A stretch of DNA of 64,000 bases. Origin: SURF-55 sp040755195 (GTDB taxonomy: Bacteria > Bacillota > Desulfotomaculia > Desulfotomaculales > Ammonificaceae). Made by a program: the position numbers and the translations under genes. The stretch spans positions 1 to 64,000 of the forward strand of contig JBFMBL010000003.1 of NCBI GenBank assembly GCA_040755195.1. Reading direction: 5' to 3'. Numbering within the stretch: position 1 is the first letter of the stretch; every line of letters begins with the position of its first letter. Positions 31,764 to 40,594 of the stretch are shown here, in pieces. The notes under the pieces were generated by a model, which worked only from the letters and a program-made list of their open reading frames with translations, made no database searches and was not told the DNA's origin.

Positions 31764-33515
31764 ATGAGGCATACCAAAATCGTTTGTACGGTAGGACCGG
31801 CGACGGAAAGCCCCGATGTGATACAGGGAATGTTGCAATCCGGAGTAAACGTCGTCCGGGTAAACATGTCACACGGCTCGCGGTCCGAACATAGCCGAAG
31901 GATACGGCTTTTTAAGGAGGCGGCCGGTAAGATAGGCAAAAACATCGGCTTCCTTGTGGATATCAGGGGACCGCGGATTCGCCTCGGGGAGTTTGACGCC
32001 GAACACCTTCGGCTTGAGACGGGTGAAGAAGTCGAACTGGTTCCGGAAAGAACCCCAGGCACACGTCGGCGCATTCCGGTTAATTATCAAGGCCTGGTCA
32101 GAGACGTGCGGCCGGGGAATATAATCCTGGTTGCCGATGGCCTGGTTAGGTTAAGGGTTCTGGATACTAAGGAAGAAAGTGTTATGTGCCGGGTCGAAAC
32201 CGGCGGGTTGATCAGCGCGCATAAAGGCGTTAATCTTCCCGGGATCAGGGTCAATCTTCCATCCCTCACGGAAAAGGACGTAGAGGATATTAAGTTCGCC
32301 ATTGCCGAGGGGGCGGATTTTGTCGCCCTGTCTTTTGTCCGGAAGGCCGAGGATGTGTTCGCGGCGCGGCGAATTTTAGAAGAAGCGGGGGCCGATGCCT
32401 GGATCATCGCCAAGATTGAAAACTGGGAAGGGCTGGAGAACCTCAGCGGAATTATGAAGGTTGCCGACGGGGTAATGGTAGCAAGGGGTGATCTGGGGCT
32501 GGAAATCCCGATTGAAGAGGTTCCTCTGGCGCAAAAACGGATTATCGAGGAGGCTAACAGCGCCGGCAAACCGGTGATCACGGCTACTCAGATGCTGGAA
32601 TCAATGGTGAACAACCCAAGTCCAACCCGGGCGGAAGCCAGCGACGTTGCCAACGCGATATTCGACGGAACGGATGCGGTTATGCTTTCCGGGGAAACAG
32701 CCGTCGGGCGTTACCCTGTGGAAACGGTGGCTGTAATGGCAAGGATCGCGGCTCGCGCTGAAGAAGCCCTGTCTTTTAATCAAATATTAGATCGCAGGAA
32801 AGCTCTTTCCAAGCATACGGTTACGGATGCCATAAGCTTTGCTACTTGCACCACGGCTCAGGATTTAGGGGCTGCGGCGATTATCACCGCCACTCAGACC
32901 GGATATACCGCCAGGATGGTCGCCAAATACCGTCCCCGTCCTCCGATAGTTGCGGTTATCCCGCAGGAAACTATAGTACGACGGTTGACTGTCGTTTGGG
33001 GGGTGCTCCCGCTTCTTGTCAAGCAGATCGAGAACACCGACCAGATGATTTCCGAAGCGGTGGAAGCGGCGGTTCGCGCACGGTACGTCAGTGCGGGGGA
33101 TCTGGTGGTCATCACGGCCGGTGTTCCAGTAGGTGTGCATGGAACCACCAACCTCCTGAAGGTTCACACCGTGGGCGATATACTGGCGCGCGGAATCGGG
33201 ATCGGTGCAAAGGCCGTCACGGGCACGGTTCGGGTGGTACGCACGGCGAAAGAAGCTTATGAGCGGGTACAGCAGGGCGATATCATGGTGGCTTCAGCCA
33301 CAGACAAGGAGTATGTCCCGGCGATGGAACGGTGCGCCGGTATCATTACGGAAACCAGCGGTCTCACATCGCATGCGGCAATAGTAGGGCTGGAGTTCGG
33401 ACTGCCGGTTGTTGTGGGCGTCGAATCAGCCACCGCGATTCTTAAAGATGGTCAGGTGGTCACCCTTGACGGGCAACGGGGCGTAATATACAGCGGCGTG
33501 GCGCGGGTGCTGTAA
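31764..33515 (+). CDS. pyk: Pyruvate kinase with C-terminal PEP-utiliser domain
   Basis: A 583-residue protein, longer than the usual 470 or so because of an added C-terminal mobile domain, as in Bacillus. The barrel has TKIVCTVGPA, VNMSHGS, SFVRKAEDV, IAKIENWEG, ARGDLGLEIP and TATQMLESM. The extra domain (about 480-583) carries ETSGLTSHAAIVG, the phosphohistidine-type motif of PEP-utilising enzymes, although its catalytic role in pyruvate kinases is doubtful. The start is ATG 31764 behind GGATGGAGGT. It makes ATP and pyruvate from PEP and ADP, and is probably co-expressed with pfkA. Confidence 0.96.
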   Translation: MRHTKIVCTVGPATESPDVIQGMLQSGVNVVRVNMSHGSRSEHSRRIRLFKEAAGKIGKNIGFLVDIRGPRIRLGEFDAEHLRLETGEEVELVPERTPGTRRRIPVNYQGLVRDVRPGNIILVADGLVRLRVLDTKEESVMCRVETGGLISAHKGVNLPGIRVNLPSLTEKDVEDIKFAIAEGADFVALSFVRKAEDVFAARRILEEAGADAWIIAKIENWEGLENLSGIMKVADGVMVARGDLGLEIPIEEVPLAQKRIIEEANSAGKPVITATQMLESMVNNPSPTRAEASDVANAIFDGTDAVMLSGETAVGRYPVETVAVMARIAARAEEALSFNQILDRRKALSKHTVTDAISFATCTTAQDLGAAAIITATQTGYTARMVAKYRPRPPIVAVIPQETIVRRLTVVWGVLPLLVKQIENTDQMISEAVEAAVRARYVSAGDLVVITAGVPVGVHGTTNLLKVHTVGDILARGIGIGAKAVTGTVRVVRTAKEAYERVQQGDIMVASATDKEYVPAMERCAGIITETSGLTSHAAIVGLEFGLPVVVGVESATAILKDGQVVTLDGQRGVIYSGVARVL

Positions 33516-33522
33516 CAGTAGT

Positions 33523-33602
33523 CGGTAGTCAGAAGACAGAAGACGGAATCTGAATTCTCTCTTCTACATTCTGTATTCTATATTCTATATTCCGTATTCT
33601 AT
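33523..33602. repeat. 7-bp tandem repeat block (ATTCTAT units) between pyk and dedA
   Basis: AGTAGTCGGTAGTCAGAAGA is followed by about seven degenerate units of TATTCTA type. Very similar phrases occur at 23963 and 14985. There is no gene in this gap. Confidence 0.75.
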
Positions 33603-33616
33603 CGCCCGAAAGGCTT

Positions 33617-34222
33617 GTGGAAATGTTGAGAGAGCTTATGCTCAGCTACCTTACTGCTTTAGGTACCGGGGGCATCCTTTTAAGCAGTTTCATCGAGGCT
33701 TTGGGTGTGCCTTTCTTTCCCGGCGGTATAATGGTAATAGCCGCCGGCTTTTTAATCGCCGAGGGTTACATGGCTTTTCCGGTGGCCTGGATTGCTACCT
33801 CCTTCGGCTTTATAACCGGTTCACTTCTGGCTTACATATTGGGCGCCAAGCTGGGAGAGGGTGTCTTTGAAAAAGGTGGGCGCCTGCTGGGAGTCACCGA
33901 AGGGCGCCTGGAACAGGCGCGTAAGTACTTGAGCCGTTCGGCGCCGGGTTTTATAGTCTTCGGGAGGTTTATACCGGGGATCAGCAATCTTACACCGTAT
34001 ATTGCCGGTGTAGGGGGGCTGCGAATAGGCGTTTTCCTGGCATTGACGGCAACCTTTGCCGTTTCCTGGAGTGCGCTTTATCTTTCGCTCGGGATGATTT
34101 TCGGGCAGGGATGGGAAAGGGTCACGCGGCAATTACAGCCGGTGCTCCTGATGGGAGCCCTCTTAGGGCTGGGTATATATTTTCTTATAACCGGACGACA
34201 AAAAGCAAAAAAAGCATCGTAA
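33617..34222 (+). CDS. DedA-family membrane protein
   Basis: A 201-residue integral membrane protein with four or five hydrophobic segments. The family landmarks are SSFIEALGVPFFPGGI near the N-terminus and VFGRFIPGISNLTPYIAGVG in the middle. DedA proteins are now viewed as lipid transporters or flippases that recycle undecaprenyl phosphate or phospholipids, linked to envelope stress. GTG 33617 and ATG 33623 are both possible, behind GAAAGG. It is flanked by repeats upstream and by the sigI promoter region downstream. Family is certain; substrate is not. Confidence 0.88.
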   Translation: MEMLRELMLSYLTALGTGGILLSSFIEALGVPFFPGGIMVIAAGFLIAEGYMAFPVAWIATSFGFITGSLLAYILGAKLGEGVFEKGGRLLGVTEGRLEQARKYLSRSAPGFIVFGRFIPGISNLTPYIAGVGGLRIGVFLALTATFAVSWSALYLSLGMIFGQGWERVTRQLQPVLLMGALLGLGIYFLITGRQKAKKAS

Positions 34223-34368
34223 AAGCAATGAGTGTGTAAACTTTTCCTGTAAAATTACTGATAAAATTAAATAAATAATCGAATAATCAATTACCCTCCA
34301 AACCTTACCTTTACTCTGTATAACAATATAAGAGCCCGGTGCGGAGGGTGCAGGGCAAGGAGTTTTGT

Positions 34369-35067
34369 ATGGACGAAAACGCCCTCCGGTTGCTTGCCCG
34401 AGCTAAAGAAGGAGATATTGAGGCGCGAAACGCCATTGTTGAAACCTACCGGAATTTCATTTCCGGAGTGGTTAATTCCTATTGCCGGCGAACACTTGAA
34501 TGGGGCCGTGATGACGAATTAAGCATAGGTCTTATCGCTTTTGATGAGGCCGTAACCAGATACGAATTTGAAAGGAACGTGCCGTTCCTGGCTTTCGCAA
34601 GACTGGTCATCAAGAGTCGTCTGTCTAATTATTTCCGGCAGGAAGGACGGCACTTAAGTGCAAGCTTGAATGATAATAGTTCACAGGAGAAAATGTTGAA
34701 TGAACTTGCCGCGGCATGGGAGGAGTACCTCTGGGAAAAAACGAGTCAGGACCGGGCGGAAGAGATAGTCGAATATGAACACGCACTATCGGATTACGGG
34801 ATATCCCTGGAGGAACTTGTATATCTTTCGCCAAAACACTGTGACAGCAGGGCGGCGCTTGTGAATGCGGCGCGTTCCCTGGCGGAGGACGAAGAGCTGT
34901 TTGCGCGTCTAGGAAGAAAGGAGCGGCTGCCGGTAAAAAGGGTAGCGCTTAAAACCGGGCTCAGCCCCAAAGTAATCGAAAAGAACCGCAGGTACCTTTT
35001 GGCTCTCGCGATCATCTTCAGGTATCCGGAGCGCTTTATTTATCTCAACTCTTACCTGAAAAGTTAA
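34369..35067 (+). CDS. sigI: RNA polymerase sigma factor SigI
   Basis: A 232-residue alternative sigma factor of the SigI group. Region 2 is seen in LARAKEGDIEARNAIVETYRNFI and LSIGLIAFDEAVTRYEFERNVPFLAFA; an unusual middle segment follows, and the C-terminal SigI domain has RLPVKRVALKTGLSPKVIEKNRRYL as its helix-turn-helix. ATG 34369 is 7 bases after AAGGAG; an upstream in-frame GTG (34339) has no advantage. rsgI follows after about 300 bases holding a folded element. SigI responds to heat and, in cellulolytic clostridia, to polysaccharides; the signal here is unknown. Confidence 0.93.
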   Translation: MDENALRLLARAKEGDIEARNAIVETYRNFISGVVNSYCRRTLEWGRDDELSIGLIAFDEAVTRYEFERNVPFLAFARLVIKSRLSNYFRQEGRHLSASLNDNSSQEKMLNELAAAWEEYLWEKTSQDRAEEIVEYEHALSDYGISLEELVYLSPKHCDSRAALVNAARSLAEDEELFARLGRKERLPVKRVALKTGLSPKVIEKNRRYLLALAIIFRYPERFIYLNSYLKS

Positions 35068-35149
35068 GCCTAAGAGAGTGTTGCAAAATAAATAAATCGG
35101 TAGAAAAATAACCCAACGGTTTTCGGTAGTTAAACTAAGTAAATTTCCC

Positions 35150-35357
35150 GGAGGCTGCGAAAAACAAGCATGTCGAGGAAGATGAAGCTGGCCGGAACGG
35201 AGCCTAGCACTCAGACTGGTATCGAAAAACGCAGTTGCGCAGAGCATGTAAATAGCGGGTTAACGGAAGTGGCCTCTCTCAAAAGCGCAACTGAGTGCTG
35301 GGTGAGTACCGGACAGCGAGTCTGACGAAGACAGGCGCCGTTTTGCAGCAGCCTCCT
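35150..35357 (+). repeat. Folded dispersed element, variant copy with palindromic insert (between sigI and rsgI)
   Basis: The outer stem GGAGGCTGC (35150-35158) pairs with GCAGCCTCC (35348-35356). Inside, GAGGAAGATGAAGCTGGCCG, GGAACGGAGC and TGAGTACCGG, CTGACGAAG follow the plan of the other copies. The apical stem-loop is replaced by an inverted repeat of 100 bases: CCTAGCACTCAG (35203-35214) and CTGAGTGCTGGG (35291-35302), the same ends as the free elements at 12592 and 59459 but with unrelated interior. The gap 35068-35373 holds no gene; a GAGAGTGTTGCAA phrase at 35074 recurs at 60881. Confidence 0.65.
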
Positions 35358-35373
35358 GAGGTAGGGACGGCAT

Positions 35374-36210
35374 ATGCAAGGGATATTATTGAAAAAGAAA
35401 AACGGCGGCGGGATTATCCTCACCCGCGACGGTGGTTTTTGCCAGGGGAAAATCGGCGAGGATACGTCGCTCGGCGAAGAGGCGGCGGTCGATCCACCGC
35501 GGCAAAAGAGGCCGCCGTGGTTTATGGCGGCGGCTGCCGTAATTGCCGTTGCAGCCCTTAGTTTTGGTGTGTACCGAACGCTTTTGCCTTCTACCTGGGC
35601 TTATGTTGCATTGGATATGGAGCCGAGTATCGAAATCTCTCTCGACCGGGGGCTTGTAATTACCGGGCAGAAGGGTTTCAACACTACCGGAAGAAAGCTG
35701 GCCGCGCTGGAGGATTTGCGCGGGAAAACCCTCGAAGCCGGCGTGGATTGTATTTTGGAACGGGCGCTGGCCGCCGGATATCTAAAAGAGGGGAAAGATA
35801 ATGTGGTAATGGTGACAGCAGCAGCCGGGACGGGGGATGAAAGGCTTAATGCGGGTGCTTTGTCACATTTGGTTGCCAAGTGTTTTCCGGTGCTGCGGGG
35901 AAGGACCGAAATAGTGGCGGTTTGCACCGATAAGGGCACGCGTAACAAGGCCGCAAAGGATGGTCTTTCAGCCGGAAGGTATCTTCTTTTACAGGAGGTC
36001 CATCGGCGCGGGCTGAATATTGCCGGCACGGTTGTCCAGGAAGGATCGCTTGATACGCTCGAGCGAGAGGGCAACCATACCGTTGCAGCCCTCGTAGGTG
36101 ATAAAGGTTTTGTTCTGGTTAGGTCAGGAGGTGATCCCATGCAGGTGCCGGGTCAGAAGCAAGGGCCTCCCTCTTTCTTCGCGGCTCCGGTGCCCGAACG
36201 GGAAAAATAA
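35374..36210 (+). CDS. rsgI: RsgI-like anti-sigma factor
   Basis: A 278-residue membrane protein, partner of SigI. The cytoplasmic N-terminal anti-sigma domain is MQGILLKKKNGGGIILTRDG and what follows to about residue 35; one transmembrane helix lies near 49-67. The first extracytoplasmic part (AYVALDMEPSIEISLDRGL) is the conserved RsgI middle domain. The tail ends in a proline-rich stretch without a recognisable carbohydrate-binding module, unlike the long clostridial RsgIs. The start is ATG 35374 after GAGGTAGGGA. A clear terminator follows 35 bases after the stop. Confidence 0.88.
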   Translation: MQGILLKKKNGGGIILTRDGGFCQGKIGEDTSLGEEAAVDPPRQKRPPWFMAAAAVIAVAALSFGVYRTLLPSTWAYVALDMEPSIEISLDRGLVITGQKGFNTTGRKLAALEDLRGKTLEAGVDCILERALAAGYLKEGKDNVVMVTAAAGTGDERLNAGALSHLVAKCFPVLRGRTEIVAVCTDKGTRNKAAKDGLSAGRYLLLQEVHRRGLNIAGTVVQEGSLDTLEREGNHTVAALVGDKGFVLVRSGGDPMQVPGQKQGPPSFFAAPVPEREK

Positions 36211-36244
36211 AACCTTAGTTTTATCGAGTTAACGTCGTAAGCCG

Positions 36245-36271
36245 GCAAACGTTGTTTGCTTTTTTATTTTT
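36245..36271 (+). terminator. Rho-independent terminator after rsgI
   Basis: GCAAAC-GTT-GTTTGC is followed by TTTTTTATTTTT. It ends the sigI-rsgI transcript. Confidence 0.85.
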
Positions 36272-36345
36272 ACGGGAATGAATTCCTGCTATGTTGTGCA
36301 ATGAAACCCGGTTGGGGTATTATACCTTAATGGAATTCTTTATCT

Positions 36346-36381
36346 AAGGAGTGCTCCATGCCGCGTTGCGGCACAACGAAA
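36346..36381. repeat. Small hairpin repeat (GCCGC-GTT-GCGGC) beside the folded element
   Basis: GGAGTGCTCCATGCCGCG begins a phrase with a 5-bp hairpin and the tail CACAACGAAAT. Versions occur at 59370-59406 (GCCG/CGGC with a different loop) and 61935-61975 (stem inverted to GCGGC/GCCGC). Two of the three touch a folded element. Confidence 0.6.
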
Positions 36382-36585
36382 TGAAAATGGGATGACCCGT
36401 AAGCTGGTTGCTTAGATGCAGAAGAGTAACATAAACGGAACGCGGCGAGAAGTGATGCAGTGCAAGGAAGACCGGCGGAGACGAACCGGAGCGTACAGGG
36501 GGGTACGTGAGGATTCGGTTCCGGCAGGCTGACGCAGCAATGCGTTACTTATCGCTGCGCCCACCGAAAGAAGCACTATTTTCAG
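36382..36585 (+). repeat. Folded dispersed element, copy 3 (upstream of nrdJ)
   Basis: Ends are TGAAAATG (36382-36389) and ATTTTCA (36578-36584). Same plan as the 12703 copy but with compensated stem changes: apical CGTAC/GTACG (36492-36496 with 36503-36507) in place of CGTAT/ATACG, and GAACCG/CGGTTC (36483-36488 with 36516-36521) in place of GGGCCG/CGGCC. It also has a 9-bp stem AAGTGATGC/GCGTTACTT and basal CGCGGCGA/TCGCTGCG. It ends 11 bases before the nrdJ start codon. Confidence 0.8.
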
Positions 36586-36595
36586 AGGAGATCAG

Positions 36596-38323
36596 ATGAT
36601 CGAACTGGATCCTAATCAGAAAATAATCTTGGAAGGGCGTTACCTCCAGCGCGACGTTGAAGGCAGGGTTATCGAAACCCCGGAACAAATGTTCCGGCGG
36701 GTGGCCAGGACTGTAGCGGAGGCGGAAAGCCGCTTCGGTGGGGACGCGAAAGCGGTTGACGCTTGGGCCGAACACTTTTTTGAAATAATGGCTGATTTCG
36801 ATTTCTTGCCGAACAGTCCGGCTCTCATCAACGCGGGACGGGGTTCCGGCCAACTTGCTGCCTGTTTTGTGTTGCCGATTGAGGACAGTATCGAAGCCAT
36901 TTTTGAGACCCTTAAACGGGCCGCGTTAATCCACAAGAGCGGTGGCGGAACCGGTTTCAATTTTTCCCGGCTGAGGCCGAAAGGAGACCCGGTTAGATCC
37001 ACGGGCGGCATCGCCTCCGGGCCGGTTAGCTTTATGCGCATTTTTAACGCGGCCACTGAAGAAATAAGACAGGGAGGGGTCCGCCGGGGGGCGAATATGG
37101 GGATCCTCAGAGTGGACCATCCTGATATCCTGGAGTTTATTACTTCTAAGAAACGCGAAGGCGAATTCAGGAACTTTAATATATCCGTGGCGGTAGGCGA
37201 TGCTTTTTTTACCGCGGTGGAACGTGGCGACGATATTTATCTGACTTTCGGTGGGCGCGTGTATAAGGCCGTGCCGGCAAGGCACTTGTTTGATAGGATT
37301 TCCTGTCTTGCCCACGCCAACGGAGAACCAGGACTGTTGTTCGTTGACGCGATCAACCGTGCCAACCCGGTACCGGCTTTGGGTATGATTGACGCGACAA
37401 ATCCTTGCGGGGAACAACCTCTTCTACCTTACGAATCTTGTACGCTTGGATCAATCAACCTTTTCAGGATGACGGCGGGTAAAGACGTCGATTGGGGGAA
37501 AATGGGCCGGGTGGTTAAATGCGCCGTCCGGTTTCTCGATGACGTGATAGAGGTGAACAGTTATCCGGTGCCGGAAATCGCTGTGTCCACCAAGCGAACG
37601 CGTAAAGTCGGACTGGGGGTTATGGGCTTGGCGGATATGCTGTACAGCCTTGAAATCCCCTATGATTCAGAGGCGGCTTTGAACCTTGCCGAAGAAGTGG
37701 CGTCCTTTATCCGGCGGGAAGCGCGTGCGGCTTCGAAAGCCCTCGCAGACGAACGGGGACCTTTTCCCGCCTGGGAGGAATCCGTACATTACCCCGGGAT
37801 GCCACTGCGGAACGCCACTCTCACGACCATCGCTCCTACGGGTTCAATCAGCGGGATTGCCGGGGTCAGCCCTGGTATAGAACCAGTCTTTGCCTTGAGC
37901 TATTCCCGTTCGGTTCTGGACGGGAAGAAACTTGTGGTAGTCGACCGTGTTTTCCGGGACCATCTGACAAACGGTTATCAAAAAACCGAACGGGAGGCGA
38001 TCTTAGCCGCCGTATACGCTACCGGAACCTTAAGGGGGGTGCGTGGGTTGACGGAGGAGGTGCGGGAGGTTTTTAAAACCGCCCTCGAGATAAATCCGGC
38101 GTGGCACCTGAGGATGCAGGCCGCCTTCCAGAAATACGTCGATAACGCGGTCAGTAAGACCGTAAACCTTCCAGAACAGGCGACGGAAGCGGACGTGTCT
38201 GATATTTTCCGGCAAGCTCACGCTCTTGGTTTAAAGGGGCTGACCATATACCGCACAGGCTCCCGCAAGGATCAACCCTTAACCCCGTTGACGAATTGCC
38301 CTCCCTGTCAGGAAATATGGTAG
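36596..38323 (+). CDS. nrdJ: Adenosylcobalamin-dependent ribonucleotide reductase (class II)
   Basis: A 575-residue enzyme making deoxyribonucleotides independently of oxygen, using B12. Cys90 in AACFVLP, NPCGEQPL with Cys271 and Glu273, and the C-terminal redox pair Cys568/Cys571 in NCPPC are the active-site and shuttle residues; HKSGGGTGFNFS and TTIAPTGSIS are family signatures. There is no ATP-cone or long C-terminal extension, so it is a compact form. The start is ATG 36596 behind GAGGAG. A folded element occupies the leader, which is not a recognisable cobalamin riboswitch. Confidence 0.95.
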   Translation: MIELDPNQKIILEGRYLQRDVEGRVIETPEQMFRRVARTVAEAESRFGGDAKAVDAWAEHFFEIMADFDFLPNSPALINAGRGSGQLAACFVLPIEDSIEAIFETLKRAALIHKSGGGTGFNFSRLRPKGDPVRSTGGIASGPVSFMRIFNAATEEIRQGGVRRGANMGILRVDHPDILEFITSKKREGEFRNFNISVAVGDAFFTAVERGDDIYLTFGGRVYKAVPARHLFDRISCLAHANGEPGLLFVDAINRANPVPALGMIDATNPCGEQPLLPYESCTLGSINLFRMTAGKDVDWGKMGRVVKCAVRFLDDVIEVNSYPVPEIAVSTKRTRKVGLGVMGLADMLYSLEIPYDSEAALNLAEEVASFIRREARAASKALADERGPFPAWEESVHYPGMPLRNATLTTIAPTGSISGIAGVSPGIEPVFALSYSRSVLDGKKLVVVDRVFRDHLTNGYQKTEREAILAAVYATGTLRGVRGLTEEVREVFKTALEINPAWHLRMQAAFQKYVDNAVSKTVNLPEQATEADVSDIFRQAHALGLKGLTIYRTGSRKDQPLTPLTNCPPCQEIW

Positions 38324-38325
38324 GC

Positions 38326-38353
38326 TTGATTTTTATTAAAGGTACACTATAAT
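38326..38353 (+). promoter_or_regulatory. Probable sigma-A promoter of murT-gatD
   Basis: TTGATT and a perfect TATAAT are 16 bases apart, ending 43 bases before the murT start and directly after the nrdJ stop. Confidence 0.6.
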
Positions 38354-38396
38354 TTATTGTGGTTGTGTCGGAAGCAGGTACTCTGGAGGAATACTT

Positions 38397-39797
38397 TTGC
38401 GCGTCAGGCTGACGGCGGCGGTTATAGCCGGTAAAATGGCTCACTACCTTGGGAAGATCAGCGGCGGGCGGGGATCATCGCTACCGGGGCTGGTAGCGTT
38501 GCGGGTTTATCCGGGGACACTGGCTGCCTTGGCCGGTCAAATGCGCCAAGGCGCCATTATGGTTACGGGGACGAACGGCAAAACAACCACGAACAACATG
38601 CTGGCCCGTGTCCTCGAATCGCGCGGCAACCGGGTGGTCGTGAACCGCGAGGGAGCGAACCTGATCAGCGGGGTAACCACCGCATTTGTTAAAGCCTGCG
38701 GTATCAGGGGGCGGCTTGGTTACGATTGGGCTTTACTGGAGGTTGACGAGGCGGCTTTCCCCCGCGTGGCGGAGATCATAAAGCCAAAAATCGTTATCGT
38801 CACGAACTTTTTCAGGGATCAACTTGACCGGTACGGAGAGCTCGACAAGACCGTTTCATTTATTAAGACCACAATCCGCCAGGTTCCCGAAGTAAAGCTG
38901 GTGCTTAACGCCGACGATCCTCTGGTGGCGCAACTGGGCGGTATGAACCTGCCGGTTGTCTATTACGGGTTGGGGGCGCCCCTGAGAAATAATGAGGAGC
39001 AAGGCATCACGCGGGAAGCACGTTTCTGTCCGCGCTGCGGGCGGGAGTTTGTGTATGCTTACTACCACTATAGTCAACTCGGCGCCTTCAGGTGCCCCGG
39101 GTGTGGGTTTGCGCGTCCACCCGCACAAGTGGAAGCGTTGAGTATCAGCATGCTTGACGGTGACCTTTCCTGCCGGGTTCGTGTGAATGAAAGGCTGGTC
39201 GGGCTGACCCTGCCGGTATCCGGTTTTTACAACACCTATAATGCCCTTGCGGTATTCGGTGCAGGTCTGTGCCTGGGGCTGGATCCGAGGGGGGTGGCTG
39301 CAAGCCTGCGTGGTTATGTGCCTGCAACCGGGCGTCTTCAGAAGTTTGTATATAAAGGGAAGCCGATTTACCTGAACCTGGTCAAAAACCCTGCGGGTTT
39401 TAACGAGAGCCTTAACCTTTTAAAGAACAGCACAGAACCGAAAGACGTTTTCATCGCTTTAAATGACAATGCCGCGGACGGGCGCGATATTTCCTGGATT
39501 TGGGACGTGGATTTCGAACGCCTTGAAAACTGCAATAACGTATTACGTTTTGTCTGCTCCGGCAGCAGGGCGGAAGAAGTGGCACTAAGGCTTAAATATG
39601 CGGGTGTGCCCGTACGCAAGATCGATGTTTGTTCAAACATTATCACAAGTGTCCGGAAGGTTTTGGAGGGCATGGGGAGCACAGGATACCTCCTGGCGAC
39701 CTATACCGCACTCTGGCCGGCTGAGAGAGTCTTACGCCGCTATGCGAAGGAGGTCAATGGTGCTAACCGTATGCCATCTTTACCCCGACCTTCTTAA
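38397..39797 (+). CDS. murT: MurT, lipid II isoglutaminyl synthase ligase subunit
   Basis: A 466-residue Mur-ligase-like protein. VTGTNGKTTTNNMLARVL is the ATP-binding loop; NREGANLISGVTTAF and LEVDEAAFP follow the Mur pattern. A zinc ribbon (CPRCG and CPGCGF, about residues 208-240) interrupts the central domain, and the DUF1727 C-terminal domain (VKNPAGFNESL) is diagnostic. With GatD it amidates the D-glutamate of lipid II to isoglutamine. It starts at TTG 38397 behind GGAGGAA. The end overlaps gatD by 41 bases in another frame, so the two are translationally coupled. Confidence 0.95.
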   Translation: MRVRLTAAVIAGKMAHYLGKISGGRGSSLPGLVALRVYPGTLAALAGQMRQGAIMVTGTNGKTTTNNMLARVLESRGNRVVVNREGANLISGVTTAFVKACGIRGRLGYDWALLEVDEAAFPRVAEIIKPKIVIVTNFFRDQLDRYGELDKTVSFIKTTIRQVPEVKLVLNADDPLVAQLGGMNLPVVYYGLGAPLRNNEEQGITREARFCPRCGREFVYAYYHYSQLGAFRCPGCGFARPPAQVEALSISMLDGDLSCRVRVNERLVGLTLPVSGFYNTYNALAVFGAGLCLGLDPRGVAASLRGYVPATGRLQKFVYKGKPIYLNLVKNPAGFNESLNLLKNSTEPKDVFIALNDNAADGRDISWIWDVDFERLENCNNVLRFVCSGSRAEEVALRLKYAGVPVRKIDVCSNIITSVRKVLEGMGSTGYLLATYTALWPAERVLRRYAKEVNGANRMPSLPRPS

Positions 39798-40488
39798 CCT
39801 TTACGGCGACCGGGGGAACATCATCGCCTTTGTCAAACGCTGCCGCTGGCGCGGCATCCCGGTGCAGGTTAAAGAGGTAAACCTTGGCGAGCCGGTTGAT
39901 TTTAGCAAGGTGGACTTTCTTTTCCTGGGGGGAGGTTCCGACCGGGAACAGGAACTCATTACCGCAGACCTCGTAGGTCGCGCTTCCGGCCTTGCCAAAG
40001 CTATCAAGGACGGATTGGTGGTCCTCGCTATATGCGGCGGATACCAGCTTCTCGGGTATTATTACAGGACCCTTGACGGCACGGAGATACCCGGGCTCGG
40101 AATCCTGGACCTTTATACCCAGGCCGGGACGAAAAGAATGATCGGCAATATCGGCATTGAATTAGAAATCAACGGCAAAAGGGTGCAGGCAACCGGGTTT
40201 GAAAACCACTCCGGGCAGACCTATCTCGGCAAGGTGAAACCGCTGGGGCGGGTACTAAAGGGATACGGAAATAACGGCAGTGACGGTTATGAAGGCGCCC
40301 GCTACCAAAATGTTTTTTGCACCTACCTTCACGGCCCGCTTTTCCCCAAGAATCCGGCCTTAACCGACCACCTGCTTTCACTTGCCTTGCGGCGGCGGGG
40401 CGAGGATAACTTCCTGGCGCCTCTTGATGACACCTTCGAAAACAGGGCAAACGAGGTCATGTTGCAGCGTCTTGGCGCAAAGAAATAG
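39757..40488 (+). CDS. gatD: GatD, lipid II isoglutaminyl synthase glutamine amidotransferase subunit
   Basis: A protein of about 243 residues with a class I glutamine amidotransferase domain. Nucleophile Cys93 in AICGGYQLLG and His192 in YLHGPL match the catalytic pair of the characterised staphylococcal enzyme. CHLYPDLLNLYGDRGN is the typical N-terminus, and FENHSGQTYLG is also diagnostic. It supplies ammonia to MurT. The start is ATG 39757 (or GTG 39760) after AAGGAGGT, inside the end of murT. No terminator follows immediately, but a new promoter lies just downstream. Confidence 0.95.
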   Translation: MVLTVCHLYPDLLNLYGDRGNIIAFVKRCRWRGIPVQVKEVNLGEPVDFSKVDFLFLGGGSDREQELITADLVGRASGLAKAIKDGLVVLAICGGYQLLGYYYRTLDGTEIPGLGILDLYTQAGTKRMIGNIGIELEINGKRVQATGFENHSGQTYLGKVKPLGRVLKGYGNNGSDGYEGARYQNVFCTYLHGPLFPKNPALTDHLLSLALRRRGEDNFLAPLDDTFENRANEVMLQRLGAKK

Positions 40489-40513
40489 CGCGTAATTTTT
40501 TTAAAAATCTACG

Positions 40514-40542
40514 TTGCAGTTGAGGGTTAAACCTGCTACAAT
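40514..40542 (+). promoter_or_regulatory. Probable sigma-A promoter of the 39-codon gene
   Basis: TTGCAG and TACAAT are separated by exactly 17 bases, 53 bases before the small gene. A CTGTA/TACAG mini-hairpin lies in the untranslated leader. Confidence 0.5.
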
Positions 40543-40594
40543 AATTATCGGATACTGTATACAAAGTACAGGATATCGTTAAGGAGGAAGGTAC

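Noticed and set aside
36382..36595. Cobalamin riboswitch before the B12-dependent ribonucleotide reductase
   Set aside because: No cobalamin-box sequence was found, and nearly the same element precedes genes unrelated to B12 (cheR, pfkA).
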